64,000 nt of DNA from CAVQBP01 sp963848195 (GTDB taxonomy: Bacteria; Bacteroidota; Ignavibacteria; Ignavibacteriales; Ignavibacteriaceae). Of the stretch, positions 1 through 9,707 are shown in pieces. The translations under genes and the position numbers were made by a program. The stretch lies in the NCBI GenBank assembly GCA_963848195.1, contig CAWKCY010000024.1:372001-436000 (forward strand). The letters run 5' to 3'. Within the stretch, counting starts at the first letter, position 1, and every line of letters begins with the position of its first letter. The notes beneath the pieces are model-generated. The model saw only the letters and a list, made by a program, of their open reading frames with translations, was not told where the DNA came from and made no database searches.

Positions 1-345
1 TTTGGGGGTAACCCAATTGCTGTTGCATCAGCAAATGTCGTTATGGATTTATTGGATTCCGAATGTTTTAAACAAAATTATTTTTTAGGTGAAAGGTTAA
101 AGGAAGAAATATATTCATTGGGAAATGAAAAGATAAAAAGCATACGCGGAAAAGGTCTCATGATCGGTATCGAGTTAAAGAGTAATGTTAATGTAAAGAA
201 AATAGCTGCTGAATTATTAGAATCTGGTATTGTTACCGGTACAGCAGGAGAAAATGTGTTAAGACTACTTCCTCCTTATATCATAAATGAAAAAGAAATT
301 CATCATTTTATAAAAGAATTTTCTAATATTATCAATAAACCATAA
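1..345 (+). CDS. argD: Acetylornithine aminotransferase, C-terminal part
   Basis: This is the C-terminal part of a class III pyridoxal-phosphate aminotransferase, cut by the window edge. The reading frame is open from base 1 and begins with the family motif FGGNP, so the annotated start at an internal ATG would be wrong. The tail carries GKGLMIGIEL and the ENVLRLLPP stretch that is typical of ArgD, the enzyme that makes N-acetylornithine from N-acetylglutamate semialdehyde and glutamate. The catalytic lysine lies upstream of the window. The gene is followed after 7 bases by argR and then argG-argH, which supports ArgD over other ornithine or GABA aminotransferases. The family is certain; the exact substrate rests mainly on context. 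Confidence 0.8.
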   Translation, partial: FGGNPIAVASANVVMDLLDSECFKQNYFLGERLKEEIYSLGNEKIKSIRGKGLMIGIELKSNVNVKKIAAELLESGIVTGTAGENVLRLLPPYIINEKEIHHFIKEFSNIINKP

Positions 346-352
346 GGTGCTA

Positions 353-808
353 ATGTCAGCTAAATTAAAACGGCAAAATCGCATTAAAGAAATTTTAAAT
401 GACTATAATATTACCAATCAGGAAGATTTAATAAAAATATTAAAAGATGAAGCAATTAATGTAACACAAGCAACATTAAGCAGAGATTTTGCTGAGCTTG
501 GTGTTGCCCGAACAGTTACCGAAAAGGGGGTTAGATATGTTTTGGACGCAAATGAGTCTGGAAAGCAAATTGCAAAATTAATAGGTTTTGAAATTTTAGG
601 AATAGAAAATAATGAATCTTTAATAATAATAAGAACACTTGCCGGCAGGGCACAAGGAGTAGCTCATTATATCGATCGTCTGAATCGAGAAGAAATTATT
701 GGTACAGTCGGAGGAGATGATACTGTTTTAGTAATTCCGAATAAAAGTAAAAATATACCGGTTGTGGTTGAAATGATTAAAAAAATGATGACTGAAATTC
801 CATCTTAA
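353..808 (+). CDS. argR: Arginine repressor ArgR
   Basis: This 151-residue protein has the normal ArgR length. The N-terminal winged helix carries the recognition segment QATLSRDFAELGVAR (about residues 43-57). The C-terminal oligomerisation and arginine-binding domain carries GTVGGDDTVLVIP (about 126-138). In this family a hexamer binds ARG boxes when arginine is present and represses biosynthesis. I chose the ATG at 353 because AAGG sits five bases upstream; an in-frame GTG at 347 is the alternative. The gene lies between argD and argG, so it probably controls its own operon. I did not find a convincing ARG box in the short spacers; the operon promoter is probably upstream of the window. 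Confidence 0.92.
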   Translation: MSAKLKRQNRIKEILNDYNITNQEDLIKILKDEAINVTQATLSRDFAELGVARTVTEKGVRYVLDANESGKQIAKLIGFEILGIENNESLIIIRTLAGRAQGVAHYIDRLNREEIIGTVGGDDTVLVIPNKSKNIPVVVEMIKKMMTEIPS

Positions 809-843
809 TAAATTTTGTTTTAAAACTATAAAAAGAGAGAAAA

Positions 844-2079
844 ATGAAAATAAAAAAAATTGCAGTTGCGTATTCGGGTGGTTTAGATACATCCGTTATG
901 GTGAAATGGTTAAGTGAAAAATATGATGCAGAAATTATAACGGTTACCGGTGTTCTTGGAAAAACCGGAGAACTTGAGGGTCTTGAAGAAAAAGCATTGA
1001 AAACAGGAGCTGTTAAGGCTCATATTATAGATTTACAGGATGAGTTTATATCTAATTATGTATGGAAAGCCCTAAAAGCTGATGCTCTTTACGAAGGAGT
1101 ATATCCAATGGCAACTTCAATTGGTAGACCTCTTCTTGCAAAACTTTTAGTTGATGTGGCATTAGCCGAAGGTGCCGACACTGTTGCTCACGGATGTACA
1201 GGTAAAGGGAATGATCAGGTTAGATTTGAAGTTGGAATTCAATCCCTTGCACCTCAGTTAAATATATTAGCTCCTTTAAGGGAGTGGGAATTTAAAAGCA
1301 GAGAAGATGAAATTGATTATGCTCTTGAAAATAAAATTCCGATAAAAGTAACAAAATCTTCTCCTTATTCAATTGATGAAAATTTATGGGGAATTGCAAT
1401 TGAATGCGGAGTTTTAGAAGATCCGACAGCCGCTCCGCCGAAAGATGCATGGCAAATTACAGTTGATCCGAAAGACGCACCAACCAATTCTGAAACTATA
1501 ATTATTGGTTTTGAAAAAGGTGTTCCTGTAAGCCTGAATTATAAGAAATTTTCTCCTTCTGAACTTGTAAAGGAATTAAATTTAATCGGCGGAAAACACG
1601 GCATTGGAAGAATGGATTTAATCGAAAACAGAGTTGTAGGCATAAAATCAAGAGAAGTTTATGAAGCACCAGCGGCTGTTATTCTACACAAAGCTCACAA
1701 TGAACTTGAAAAGCTTGTCTTAGATAAGGATACCTTTAGATATAAACAGGGCGTTTCGAATAATATCGCCAATTTAATATATGATGGTTTATGGTATTCT
1801 CCCCTCTTTGATGCATTAAACGCATTCGTAGATGTAACGCAAAAAAATGTAACCGGTGAAGTGACTTTAGAATTATATAAGGGAAATATTTCCATTCTAT
1901 CAAGAAGTTCTGCTTTCAGTTTATATAGCAAAGAGCTAGCAACCTATACTAAAGAAGATACCTTTGATCATAAAGCTTCGGAAGGTTTTATTAAGATTTT
2001 CGGATTACCATATAAAACATATAATATTATTAATAAATATAATAAGGAAGAAGAATTAACCCATGCTTTGGGGCAGTAG
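844..2079 (+). CDS. argG: Argininosuccinate synthase
   Basis: This 411-residue enzyme has the usual length. It joins citrulline and aspartate with ATP to make argininosuccinate, the second-last step to arginine, in the cytoplasm. The N-terminal PP-motif ATPase loop AYSGGLDTSV (residues 9-18) and the later motifs GCTGKGNDQVRFE and SPYSIDENLWG are all visible. The start follows a purine-rich GAGAG sequence. The gene's last 17 bases overlap the start of argH, so the two are translationally coupled. No defects are seen. Confidence 0.97.
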   Translation: MKIKKIAVAYSGGLDTSVMVKWLSEKYDAEIITVTGVLGKTGELEGLEEKALKTGAVKAHIIDLQDEFISNYVWKALKADALYEGVYPMATSIGRPLLAKLLVDVALAEGADTVAHGCTGKGNDQVRFEVGIQSLAPQLNILAPLREWEFKSREDEIDYALENKIPIKVTKSSPYSIDENLWGIAIECGVLEDPTAAPPKDAWQITVDPKDAPTNSETIIIGFEKGVPVSLNYKKFSPSELVKELNLIGGKHGIGRMDLIENRVVGIKSREVYEAPAAVILHKAHNELEKLVLDKDTFRYKQGVSNNIANLIYDGLWYSPLFDALNAFVDVTQKNVTGEVTLELYKGNISILSRSSAFSLYSKELATYTKEDTFDHKASEGFIKIFGLPYKTYNIINKYNKEEELTHALGQ

Positions 2080-3484
2080 ATTTAATGAAAAAATAGATGA
2101 TTTCGCTCTTGAATTTTCCTCATCATTGTCTTTTGATATAAATCTATTAAAAGAGGATATTCTTGTAAGTAAAGCTCATAGTGAAATGCTTGCTCATATT
2201 GGTTTAATCGAAACTAAAGAAGCTAAGGAAATAATAGACGGCTTAAATTTGATTGAAATGGAATATTATGCTGAAAAATGGAGACCTGATTCTTCTGTTT
2301 ATGAAGATGTTCACTCGGCAGTTGAAGCCAGATTGTTTGAAATAATCGGACCAACGGCCCAAAAACTTCATACAGGCAGAAGCAGAAATGATCAGGTTGC
2401 AACAGATTTGAGAATATGGATAAAATCTTCCTGTTCGGTTTTAATAAATAATATTTCATATTTGCAAAATAAATTAATTGAACTTGCTGAAAATCATACA
2501 GAAACTATAATGCCTGGATATACACATCTTCAAAGAGCCCAGCCAATTTCATTTGCATTCCATATTCTTGCATATATGGAAATGCTCGAAAGGGATAAAA
2601 AAAGGTTTGAATTTATATGTAAAGAAGCCGATGTTTCTCCTTTGGGTTCAGGAGCATTGGCAGGTTCAACATTACCTTTAGATAATGATTATACCGCAAA
2701 AAAGCTTGGGTTCTCGAAATCGAGTAACAATGCTTTGGATGCAGTTTCAGATAGAGATTTTGCATTGGATTTTCTAAACGGCTGTTCAATAGGAATTATG
2801 CATCTCAGCAGATTTTCTGAAGAGTTAATCATATGGTCTTCATCGGAATGGAAATTTGTTAAAATAAGCGATAAGTATACTACAGGTTCATCACTTATGC
2901 CCCAGAAAAAAAACCCTGATATGTCTGAATTGATTCGGGGCAAATCAGGCAGAGTATTTGGGAATTATATATCATTATTAACTACATTAAAAGGTCTCCC
3001 TTTAAGCTACAATAGAGATTTACAGGAAGATAAAGAACCTATTTTTGATTCATTCGAAACTTATGAAAAATCTTTAAAAATAATGGGAGGGATAATTGGT
3101 TCAATATATATTAGTCCAAATAGATTTGAGGAAGAATTAAAAGGAGATTTTTCCCTCGCAACTGATTTAACAGATTGGCTAGTTTTACATGGCATTTCGT
3201 TTAGAGAAGCACATAAAATAGTCGGAGAATTAGTAAAATTTGCTGAAAAAGAGAATAAAAAATTTGATTCGCTTTCCATAGAAGATATAAAGAAAATTAA
3301 TCCGGTATTCGACATTTCTGCATTAGAAACAATTCATTTAGAAAGAGTTTTATATAGAAAGAAAACAAAAGGATCGCCAAATCCCGATATAGTAAATAGT
3401 GAAATTAAAAAGTGGAAAAGTATATTAGGATTTAATGAAAAAGTATTATATATCCAAAGTGAAAAGAATAAAGCAATATCCTAA
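2063..3484 (+). CDS. argH: Argininosuccinate lyase
   Basis: This 473-residue member of the fumarase/aspartase superfamily splits argininosuccinate into arginine and fumarate. The N-terminus MLWGSRFNEK matches the family start (LWGGRF). The substrate-binding motif TGRSRNDQVATD and the signature GSSLMPQKKNPD, with its catalytic serine loop, are intact. The start codon lies inside the end of argG in another frame, with AAGGA about 15 bases upstream. The C-terminus appears complete. Next comes a 173-base spacer before gltB that holds palindromes, and the arginine operon probably ends here. Confidence 0.96.
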   Translation: MLWGSRFNEKIDDFALEFSSSLSFDINLLKEDILVSKAHSEMLAHIGLIETKEAKEIIDGLNLIEMEYYAEKWRPDSSVYEDVHSAVEARLFEIIGPTAQKLHTGRSRNDQVATDLRIWIKSSCSVLINNISYLQNKLIELAENHTETIMPGYTHLQRAQPISFAFHILAYMEMLERDKKRFEFICKEADVSPLGSGALAGSTLPLDNDYTAKKLGFSKSSNNALDAVSDRDFALDFLNGCSIGIMHLSRFSEELIIWSSSEWKFVKISDKYTTGSSLMPQKKNPDMSELIRGKSGRVFGNYISLLTTLKGLPLSYNRDLQEDKEPIFDSFETYEKSLKIMGGIIGSIYISPNRFEEELKGDFSLATDLTDWLVLHGISFREAHKIVGELVKFAEKENKKFDSLSIEDIKKINPVFDISALETIHLERVLYRKKTKGSPNPDIVNSEIKKWKSILGFNEKVLYIQSEKNKAIS

Positions 3485-3552
3485 ATTGTACTTGAAAATT
3501 TCATTTAAAATCTTAAATTATCCTTACTACATATCTCCTTTTTATTAAGCGA

Positions 3553-3569
3553 TCCTTAATAATTAAGGA
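3553..3569. promoter_or_regulatory. Palindrome upstream of gltB
   Basis: The 17-base sequence TCCTTAATAATTAAGGA is a perfect inverted repeat around a central A, about 90 bases before the gltB start. Further downstream in the same spacer there is a short AGGA-CAAAA-TCCT hairpin near 3596-3608. The position suits an operator for the nitrogen-assimilation genes, or the end of the arg operon. There is no long T-run, so a strong intrinsic terminator is unlikely. The role is inferred from position only. Confidence 0.3.
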
Positions 3570-3657
3570 AAAATAGCTTTTCAAGCTGATAATCAAGGAC
3601 AAAATCCTGGATATCTCTTTAATTATATAAATATATTCTAATAGGAGCTAAATATTT

Positions 3658-6600
3658 ATGCCCGGTTTGGTGATAGGAAAGAATATTAATATGGAGAATT
3701 ATCCGCCAAAATCACAGGGAATGTATGATCCTTTATTTGAGCACGATGCATGCGGAATGGGATTTGTTGCCGACATTAAGGGAAGGAAATCACGCTCAAT
3801 CATTGATAAAGGATTATCTATCTTAAGAAATCTTAAACATCGCGGCGCAGTTGGTGCCGATCCCTTAACAGGCGATGGTGCCGGAATTTTAATTCAAATG
3901 CCGGATGATTTTATGAGAAAAGCTGCGGCATTGGAAAATATTAGACTTCCAATAGAAGGAAGATACGGAGTAGGCGTAATGTTTCTTCCTCAAAATCCAA
4001 TACTTAGAAGAGCCATTGAGAATATTGTTGAAAAGATAATCATTGATGAGGATCAAAACTTTTTGGGATGGCGCAACGTTCCTGTGGATCCGAATGTTCC
4101 CGGAGTAGGTGCAAAAGCTACCCAGCCATTTATTAAACAATGTTTTATCCAGGCTAATCCTAAAATAGAAACGCAGAACGAATTTGAAAGGAAACTTTAT
4201 TTAATAAGAAGAATTATTGATCATCGGATCCGCGCAGAATTAAAATGTGATAGGAGTAACTATTATGTTCCTTCTTTTTCTAGCAAAATATTAATTTATA
4301 AGGGAATGCTTCTGGCGCCGCAAATGACTGATTTCTATAAAGATATTACTGATCCCGATATGAAATCTGCCATGACTATGCTGCACTTACGTTTTTCAAC
4401 TAATACATTTCCAACCTGGGATCTTGCACATCCTTTTAGGATGATTGCTCATAATGGTGAAATAAATACATTAAGAGGAAATGTAAACTGGATGGCTGCA
4501 CGTCAGGCAGTAATGGAATCTCCGTATTACGGCAAAGACCTTAAAAGAATGCTCCCAATTATTATGGAAGGACAAAGCGATTCAGCTACATTTGATTCGG
4601 TTCTTGAACTGCTTGTGATGAGCGGAAGAAGTTTACCACATGCAATGATGATGATGATCCCGGAGGCATGGTCTAAAAATGATTTAATGGATCCTGATAG
4701 ACGGGCATTTTATGAATATCACGCAACCATGATGGAGCCTTGGGATGGTCCGGCAGCAGTTGTTTTTACAGATGGAAATATAATTGGAGCCACTCTGGAT
4801 AGAAATGGTTTACGTCCTTCAAGATATGTTGTTACAAAAGATGACCTGGTTGTCCTTACTTCCGAAGCAGGTACTTATAGTGTGGATGCAGATAATGTTG
4901 CAAAAAAAGGGAAACTGCAGCCCGGAAGGATGTTTATTCTTGATCTAAAGCAGGGAAGAATTATTGATGATGAAGAAGTTAAAAAAGATATTGTAACAAG
5001 GAAACCTTACCGGAAATGGGTTAATGAAAATATGATAAAACTCACACATCTTCCTGCACCGGATTATATTTATAATGCCGACCCTGATACCCTTCATTTG
5101 AGGCAGCGGATTTTCGGTTATACAAAAGAAGATTTAATGATGGTAATTCTTCCCATGTCTATGAATGGGCAAGAAGCAGTAGGTTCTATGGGCTCGGATG
5201 CATCTTTAGCTGTTCTTTCAAAAAAGCCCCAGTTATTATTCAGGTATTTTAAACAATTGTTTGCTCAAGTTACCAACCCCCCAATTGATGCGATACGGGA
5301 AGAACTGGTGATGGAATTAACCACATATATCGGACCGGAGCAAAATTTATTAGCAGAGACTCCATTGCATGCGCATCGTCTTGAATTAGAGCATCCTTTA
5401 CTTTCAAATTCTCAGCTTGAAAAAATAAGAAATATTGCTAAAGGACATTTTAAATCTATAACAATTCCGCTTCTGTTCAATCCTGATGTTCGTCATAATA
5501 TGAGGGAAAGGTTGGACCAGATATGTAATGAATCTGTTGAAGCTGTTAAATCGGGTATCTCTTTAATAATTCTTTCAGATAGGGGAGTAGATAAGAACTG
5601 TGCTGCTATACCAAGTTTATTAGCAGTTGCTGGTGTGCATCATTCTCTCTTGAGAGCAGGTTTAAGGACTAAAACAGGTCTTGTAATTGAAAGCGGCGAA
5701 CCAAGAGAAGTTTTTCATTTCGCACTACTTTGCGGTTACGGGGCAAATGCTATAAACCCTTATATGGTGTACGAAACTATTGATGAATTATCAAAGGATG
5801 GTTTTCTCCCTGATATTAAAGATTACAAAACGGCAAAAAACAATTTTGTTAAAGCAGTAACAAAAGGTTTATTTAAGATTTTCAGTAAAATGGGCATCAG
5901 CACCCTCCAATCCTATTGCGGTGCTCAGATTTTTGAGGCTGTCGGACTGGACTCTGAAATAGTTGAAAATTATTTTACCGGAACGCCTACTAAAATTGAG
6001 GGATTAAGCCTGGAAATGCTCGAAGAAGAAGCCATACAGCGGCATAAGTTTGCTCTCAATCCTCAGATTGACCAGAGTATTCTCGATGTTGGAGGATTAT
6101 ATCAGTATAGAAGAGACGGTGAAAATCACTTATGGAATCCATTAACAATTTCCAAACTTCAATTGAGCACAAAAAGGAATGAATATAGCACCTACAAAGA
6201 ATATGCTGAATTAATTAATAATCAAAATAATAATAGAGTCACTTTAAGAAGTTTGTTTAAATTTGATATTGGAGACCCTATCCCTCTTGGAGAGGTTGAA
6301 CCTGCAAAAGAAATCGTTAAAAGATTTGCAACAGGCGCTATGAGTTTCGGTTCAATATCATGGGAAGCACACACTTCATTAGCAATTGCTATGAATAGAA
6401 TTGGAGGAAAATCGAATACCGGCGAGGGTGGTGAAGCTGAAGAAAGATTTATTCCTCTTCCTAACGGCGATAGCCTCCGTTCAGCTATTAAACAGGTTGC
6501 ATCTGCAAGGTTTGGTGTTACAGCTCATTATTTGGTTAATGCTGATGAACTTCAAATAAAAATGGCTCAAGGAGCTAAACCCGGTGAAGGAGGACAATTA

Positions 6601-8241
6601 CCAGGTTTTAAAGTTGATAGTTTTATCGCTAAAATAAGGCATAGTACTCCCGGCGTAACTTTAATAAGTCCACCGCCCCATCATGATATTTATTCAATCG
6701 AAGACTTAAAACAGTTAATATTTGATTTAAAGAATATAAATCCAAACGCTCGGATTAGTGTGAAATTGGTATCTGAATCGGGAGTTGGTACTATTGCGGC
6801 AGGTGTTGCAAAAGCACATGCCGATCATATTCTAATTAGCGGACATGATGGCGGTACTGGAGCTAGCCCAATTTCTTCTATTCAGTATGCCGGTACTCCC
6901 TGGGAATTGGGATTGAGCGAATCTCATCAAACTTTAGTGTTAAACGGATTAAGGGATAGAGTTTACCTTGCTGCAGACGGTCAAATGAAAACCGGAAGAG
7001 ATGTAGTTATTGCTGCACTTCTTGGTGCCGATGAATTTGGATTTGCAACGGCTCCTCTTGTTACTCAAGGGTGTATTTTAATGAGAAAATGTCATCTTAA
7101 TACTTGTCCCGTGGGCGTAGCAACTCAGGATCCTGATCTAAGGAAAAAATTCTCAGGAAAACCGGAGTTTATTATTAATTATTTCTTCTTTGTTGCGGAG
7201 GAAGTTCGTGAATTAATGGCACAAATGGGATTTAGAACTTTCAATGAGATGATTGGGCAAACAGATAAACTAATACCTACACGTCCGCATAATCATTGGA
7301 AAGCTAGAGGAATTGATTTAAGCAAACCTTTATTTAAACCTACTCCTTTGTATAATACTGATTTATATAGAACAAAAGAACAAAACCATGGATTGGAAAA
7401 CCAAATTGATCATGAATTAATTCAATTATCCCGGCCTGCATTAGAAAGAGGAGAGTATGTTGAAATAAATACAAATGTAAGAAATATAAATAGGACTGTC
7501 GGAACTATACTTTCTGGAGAGATTGCAAAGAAATTCGGGGGCTGCGGACTTCCCGAAGGAACAATTAAAATCAATATGAGAGGAACTGCCGGACAGAGTT
7601 TTGGTGCATTCCTTGCAAAAGGAATAGACTTAATTCTCACAGGTGAATCAAATGATTATACCGGGAAGGGCCTTTCTGGTGGAAAATTAATTATAAGAGT
7701 GCCGTCTGAAGTCACTTTTGAACCTGCAGAAAACATTATTATCGGAAACACTTGTTTATATGGTGCTACAAGCGGAGAAGCATATATAAATGGAGTTGCC
7801 GGTGAAAGATTTGCAGTTCGAAATTCCGGAGCTCACGCTGTTGTAGAAGGTGTTGGTGACCATGGTTGTGAGTACATGACCGGCGGTAGAGTTGTTGTTA
7901 TCGGAAAAACCGGGAGAAATTTTGCTGCAGGTATGTCCGGAGGAGTTGCTTATGTTTGGGATCCTGAAAAGGAATTCTCCAAATATTTAAATCATGAAAT
8001 GGTTGATCTTGAATATTTGATCTATGATGAGGATGTAAATGAAGTGAACCAATTAATTAAAAATCATTATAACTATACAAGTTCAAAAAGAGCAGAATAT
8101 ATTTTAACTAATTGGGAGTATGAAAAGGATAATTTTTGGAAAGTAATTTCAGGCGAATACAAGCAGGCACTATTAAAACAAGCTAAAGATAAAGCCGAAA
8201 TAAAGAGAAATAACGAATTAGCGGAGATTATAAATGGGTAA
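3658..8241 (+). CDS. gltB: Glutamate synthase, large (alpha) subunit
   Basis: This 1527-residue subunit has the full family length. It releases ammonia from glutamine and channels it to 2-oxoglutarate, making glutamate. The order is an N-terminal class II glutamine amidotransferase domain, a central domain, the FMN-binding synthase barrel (SGHDGGTGASP) and the C-terminal GltB helix domain (GXXGG-rich repeats from about residue 1290). Cys32 in HDACGMGF is the N-terminal nucleophile, so about 31 residues would be removed as a propeptide. Cys1139, Cys1145 and Cys1150 (GCILMRKCHLNTC) match the 3Fe-4S ligands. AGGAG lies 10 bases before the ATG; the Met at residue 12 is a possible alternative start. 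The gene overlaps gltD by 8 bases. Confidence 0.97.
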   Translation: MPGLVIGKNINMENYPPKSQGMYDPLFEHDACGMGFVADIKGRKSRSIIDKGLSILRNLKHRGAVGADPLTGDGAGILIQMPDDFMRKAAALENIRLPIEGRYGVGVMFLPQNPILRRAIENIVEKIIIDEDQNFLGWRNVPVDPNVPGVGAKATQPFIKQCFIQANPKIETQNEFERKLYLIRRIIDHRIRAELKCDRSNYYVPSFSSKILIYKGMLLAPQMTDFYKDITDPDMKSAMTMLHLRFSTNTFPTWDLAHPFRMIAHNGEINTLRGNVNWMAARQAVMESPYYGKDLKRMLPIIMEGQSDSATFDSVLELLVMSGRSLPHAMMMMIPEAWSKNDLMDPDRRAFYEYHATMMEPWDGPAAVVFTDGNIIGATLDRNGLRPSRYVVTKDDLVVLTSEAGTYSVDADNVAKKGKLQPGRMFILDLKQGRIIDDEEVKKDIVTRKPYRKWVNENMIKLTHLPAPDYIYNADPDTLHLRQRIFGYTKEDLMMVILPMSMNGQEAVGSMGSDASLAVLSKKPQLLFRYFKQLFAQVTNPPIDAIREELVMELTTYIGPEQNLLAETPLHAHRLELEHPLLSNSQLEKIRNIAKGHFKSITIPLLFNPDVRHNMRERLDQICNESVEAVKSGISLIILSDRGVDKNCAAIPSLLAVAGVHHSLLRAGLRTKTGLVIESGEPREVFHFALLCGYGANAINPYMVYETIDELSKDGFLPDIKDYKTAKNNFVKAVTKGLFKIFSKMGISTLQSYCGAQIFEAVGLDSEIVENYFTGTPTKIEGLSLEMLEEEAIQRHKFALNPQIDQSILDVGGLYQYRRDGENHLWNPLTISKLQLSTKRNEYSTYKEYAELINNQNNNRVTLRSLFKFDIGDPIPLGEVEPAKEIVKRFATGAMSFGSISWEAHTSLAIAMNRIGGKSNTGEGGEAEERFIPLPNGDSLRSAIKQVASARFGVTAHYLVNADELQIKMAQGAKPGEGGQLPGFKVDSFIAKIRHSTPGVTLISPPPHHDIYSIEDLKQLIFDLKNINPNARISVKLVSESGVGTIAAGVAKAHADHILISGHDGGTGASPISSIQYAGTPWELGLSESHQTLVLNGLRDRVYLAADGQMKTGRDVVIAALLGADEFGFATAPLVTQGCILMRKCHLNTCPVGVATQDPDLRKKFSGKPEFIINYFFFVAEEVRELMAQMGFRTFNEMIGQTDKLIPTRPHNHWKARGIDLSKPLFKPTPLYNTDLYRTKEQNHGLENQIDHELIQLSRPALERGEYVEINTNVRNINRTVGTILSGEIAKKFGGCGLPEGTIKINMRGTAGQSFGAFLAKGIDLILTGESNDYTGKGLSGGKLIIRVPSEVTFEPAENIIIGNTCLYGATSGEAYINGVAGERFAVRNSGAHAVVEGVGDHGCEYMTGGRVVVIGKTGRNFAAGMSGGVAYVWDPEKEFSKYLNHEMVDLEYLIYDEDVNEVNQLIKNHYNYTSSKRAEYILTNWEYEKDNFWKVISGEYKQALLKQAKDKAEIKRNNELAEIING

Positions 8242-9694
8242 ACCTACAGGGTTTAAAGAATATAAACGCGCAATTTTAACTAAAGAATCTGTTCAGGAAC
8301 GTATCCTCCATTTTAATGAATTTGAAAAAAGATTTTCTTCTGCCGATGCAAAGATACAGGGAGCAAGATGTATGGATTGCGGTATCCCATTCTGTCACGG
8401 AGATACTGGGTGCCCGGTTCAAAATTATGTGCCGGAATGGAACGATTTAATTTATAAAGGACAGTGGAAAGCTGCACTGGATAATCTTCATTCGACTAAC
8501 AATTTTCCTGAATTTACTGGACGGCTTTGTCCAGCTCCTTGTGAATCAGCATGTGTTCTCGGCATAAATGAAGATCCGGTTTCAATTAAATCAATTGAAA
8601 GGACTATAATAGATAAAGGTTTTGAAAAAGGATGGGTTAAACCTAGAATGCCCCATATATTTACGGGAAAGAACGTTGCAATTATTGGTTCAGGTCCCGC
8701 AGGATTAGCAGCAGCACAACAATTAGTTAGAGCGGGGCATTCTGTAACTGTATATGAAAAGAACGATAAGTTAGGCGGATTGCTGAGATACGGGATCCCG
8801 GATTTCAAAATGGAGAAATCTTTAATTGATCGCAGAGTTGAGCAGATGGCTATTGAAGGAGTTGAATTTATTACTAAAGTAAAAGTCGGTGTTGATATCC
8901 CTGGTAAAATTTTATTAGATAAATATGATGCATTGATTTTAGCCGGAGGTTCCGAAAAATCACGTGATATTAAAATTCCCGGCCGTGAACTCAAGGGAAT
9001 ACATTTCGCAATGGAATTCTTGCCACAGCAGAATAAAGTTAATGCAGGCGAATTGTTGTCTAATCAAATTTTAGCAACTGGTAAAAATGTAGTTGTTATT
9101 GGTGGAGGAGATACAGGTTCCGATTGTATTGGAACATGTAATAGGCAAGGGGCTAAATCAATAACACAATTAGAAATCTTACCTCAACCCCCCAAAGATA
9201 GAGCTGCCCAGACACCTTGGCCATACTGGCCTATGATGCTGCGGACTTCTTCAAGTCAGGAGGAAGGTACTAATAGAAAATGGAGTATAAATACCGAAGA
9301 ATTTATTGGTGATGAAAAAGGTGAAGTCAAAGCTTTGAAATGTGTTGAAGTTATGTTTGAAAATGGAAAGTTTAATAATATTCCAGGAACAGAATTTGAA
9401 TTATCTGCCGAACTCGTATTAATTGCTGCAGGTTTTGTCCATCCTGTTCATGAAGGATTAATAAATGAACTTAAAGAATACGGACTTGAATTGGATAATC
9501 GCGGAAATGTAAAGGCAGAATTTAGTGATTCTGAAAATGCTCACCAAACTAACCTAAAAAAAATCTTTGCATGTGGTGATATGCGCAGAGGACAATCATT
9601 AATTGTATGGGCTATTGCCGAAGGAAGGAAATGTGCAGCTGCCGTTCACAAGTTTTTGATGTCTGAGATGGAAACTAGTGAAATTGCAGCATAA
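8234..9694 (+). CDS. gltD: Glutamate synthase, small (beta) subunit
   Basis: This 486-residue NAD(P)H-dependent subunit feeds electrons to GltB through FAD and 4Fe-4S clusters. The N-terminal cysteine clusters CMDCGIPFCHGDTGCP and CPAPCESAC supply the Fe-S ligands. A first dinucleotide fold (GSGPAGLAAAQQL, about residue 153) binds FAD, and a second (VVIGGGDTGSDC) binds NAD(P)H. The C-terminal segment FACGDMRRGQSLIVWAIAEGR is the usual end of the FAD domain. The start overlaps the end of gltB, so the subunits are co-translated. No damage is visible. Confidence 0.96.
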   Translation: MGKPTGFKEYKRAILTKESVQERILHFNEFEKRFSSADAKIQGARCMDCGIPFCHGDTGCPVQNYVPEWNDLIYKGQWKAALDNLHSTNNFPEFTGRLCPAPCESACVLGINEDPVSIKSIERTIIDKGFEKGWVKPRMPHIFTGKNVAIIGSGPAGLAAAQQLVRAGHSVTVYEKNDKLGGLLRYGIPDFKMEKSLIDRRVEQMAIEGVEFITKVKVGVDIPGKILLDKYDALILAGGSEKSRDIKIPGRELKGIHFAMEFLPQQNKVNAGELLSNQILATGKNVVVIGGGDTGSDCIGTCNRQGAKSITQLEILPQPPKDRAAQTPWPYWPMMLRTSSSQEEGTNRKWSINTEEFIGDEKGEVKALKCVEVMFENGKFNNIPGTEFELSAELVLIAAGFVHPVHEGLINELKEYGLELDNRGNVKAEFSDSENAHQTNLKKIFACGDMRRGQSLIVWAIAEGRKCAAAVHKFLMSEMETSEIAA

Positions 9695-9707
9695 GTAAAA
9701 TATTCTT

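Noticed and set aside
8488..8994. Minus-strand open frame of 168 codons
   Set aside because: It lies fully inside gltD, has no ribosome site and its translation shows no domain; gltD is unmistakable in the other strand.
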